Below, in pieces: positions 63,229 through 64,000 of a stretch of DNA of 64,000 bases. The translations under genes were made by a program, and so were the position numbers. The DNA is from JAAXHH01 sp965225915 (lineage in GTDB: Bacteria > JAAXHH01). The notes under the pieces were generated by a model that made no database searches, was not told where the DNA came from, and was given only the letters and a program-made list of their open reading frames with translations. The stretch is taken from contig OZ245326.1 in NCBI GenBank assembly GCA_965225915.1, positions 1,178,001 to 1,242,000 on the forward strand, given 5' to 3'. Numbering within the stretch: the stretch's first letter is position 1; each line of letters begins with the position of its first letter.

Positions 63229-64000
63229 TCCTTCATTCCCACGCCAAGATAAACCTGGGTATCCACCTGCTTGGAAAGCGGGCCGACGGATATCACGAGA
63301 TCGTTACGCTGATGGAGTCCGTGGACCTGGGCGACGACGTGGAGGTTGCCGGACAGGAAAAGGGAACAACCGTGACCTGCACCGACCCTTCCGTTCCGAC
63401 GGACGGACGTAACCTGGTGAGCAGGGCGGCCGATCTCGTACGGGACCGGTACGGACTCGGCGAGCGGGGCGTATGTATACATATCGAGAAGCGCATCCCC
63501 GTGGCGGCGGGACTCGCCGGCGGGAGCGGCAACGCGGCCATGACCCTTCACGGGCTCAATGCGCTCTGGTCGCTGGGGTTGCGGGAAGCAGACCTGATGG
63601 AACTGGCCGCGGAGCTGGGGTCCGACGTACCGTTTTGCCTGTACGGCGGCACGGCGGTGGCAATCGGGAGAGGTGAGAAAGTCGAATGGCTGGAGAAGAC
63701 CGGTCCCCGCCACTACGTGTTGGTCTGTCCACCCCTTGCGGTCTCCAGCGGATGGGCCTACGGCCGCTCGAAATTGGAATTGACAAAAGAAAGGTCCTGT
63801 ATTAATTTAGTTGTTTCTGTCCTGCGGGCTAGGGACGTCGACAAACTGGCGGCCTGTCTGCATAACGACCTGGAACCGGCGGTGCGGGCGGCCCATCCCG
63901 AGATCGACAGGGCAAGGGGTCTGCTGGCTGACGCCGGCCTGGAAGGCATACTGATGTCGGGCAGCGGTCCGGCGGTCTTCGGAATGGCGCCCGGCCGGGC
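63225..64000 (+). CDS. ispE: 4-diphosphocytidyl-2-C-methyl-D-erythritol kinase, 3' end outside the window
   Basis: Phosphorylates CDP-methylerythritol in the MEP pathway to isoprenoids. About 258 codons are visible, without a stop. GHMP motifs: AKINLGIHLLGKRADGYHE at the N terminus, PVAAGLAGGSGNAAMTL near 87, SDVPFCLYGGTAVAIGRGE near 128 and MSGSGPAVFG near 243. ATG 63225 overlaps the gmhA stop (ATGA). It supplies undecaprenyl precursors, in keeping with the surface-sugar genes beside it. Confidence 0.93.
   Translation, partial: MILHSHAKINLGIHLLGKRADGYHEIVTLMESVDLGDDVEVAGQEKGTTVTCTDPSVPTDGRNLVSRAADLVRDRYGLGERGVCIHIEKRIPVAAGLAGGSGNAAMTLHGLNALWSLGLREADLMELAAELGSDVPFCLYGGTAVAIGRGEKVEWLEKTGPRHYVLVCPPLAVSSGWAYGRSKLELTKERSCINLVVSVLRARDVDKLAACLHNDLEPAVRAAHPEIDRARGLLADAGLEGILMSGSGPAVFGMAPGR

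Overview
The window looks like chromosome from a GC-rich (roughly 60 %) Gram-negative-type bacterium. Evidence for a diderm envelope is indirect: heptose genes (gmhA, hddA), lipoprotein-type signal peptides and rmlD. The mix of ancient housekeeping gene order with sugar-acid and peptide transport/catabolism genes (PhyH dioxygenase, UxuA-like dehydratase, mandelate-racemase family, LarA family, several Opp-type binding proteins) resembles uncultured lineages such as Latescibacterota and related phyla. That placement is inference and weak.

Layout. 1-2.3 kb: PhyH dioxygenase and mannonate-dehydratase-like gene, then tRNA-Pro behind a consensus promoter. 2.5-4.4 kb: helix-hairpin-helix lipoprotein, membrane protein, SRAP/YedK peptidase. 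4.6-8.9 kb: SulP transporter and oligopeptide-binding protein, both broken by a frameshift, then an SDR. 8.9-12.6 kb: ribose-type sugar ABC operon. 12.8-17.7 kb: cell-envelope block with a diadenylate cyclase fused to a YbbR/CdaR region, a PBP5-type carboxypeptidase, DUF4159 and DUF502. 17.8-26.4 kb: iron/polyamine-type ABC transporter with an IS1182-like element inserted between its genes, CorA-like and APC transporters. 26.5-32.6 kb: tRNA(CAU)-terminator-tilS-hpt-ftsH-folP-rnz. 32.6-38.6 kb: MBL-rhodanese protein and an opp operon that carries a DUF368 gene between its two permease genes. 38.9-45 kb: tight sugar-acid operon (enolase-superfamily dehydratase, cupin, KDPG aldolase, GalU-like, glucuronokinase-like, LarA-like, gamma carbonic anhydrase). 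45.1-51.5 kb: tRNA-Arg(ACG)-tadA-tRNA-Ser(CGA), then an AT-richer island with a broken Ig-like/LRR surface protein and an IS256-family element, then tRNA-Ser(GGA), tRNA-Ala and a large SRP RNA. 51.6-64 kb: dnaX-ebfC-recR, pgsA-pgpA-cinA-thpR-recX-alaS, then rmlD-hddA-gmhA-ispE.

How it fits together. Most backbone genes overlap by 1-4 bases and form long operons. Two tRNA genes stand directly upstream of an RNA-modifying enzyme that can act on that anticodon: CAU beside tilS and ACG beside tadA. The tadA stop codon lies inside the following tRNA-Ser gene. tilS-hpt-ftsH-folP and tadA-tRNA-SRP RNA-dnaX-ebfC-recR match gene orders known from Bacillus. The LRR island interrupts the second of these, between two tRNA-Ser genes.

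The most unusual points are the tRNA/modifying-enzyme arrangement with the tadA/tRNA-Ser overlap, the opp operon with an embedded undecaprenyl-phosphate translocase candidate, the one-piece CdaA-CdaR protein, and the three-module plant-type LRR protein. Several frameshifts sit at short homopolymers, so assembly error must be excluded before calling real decay.
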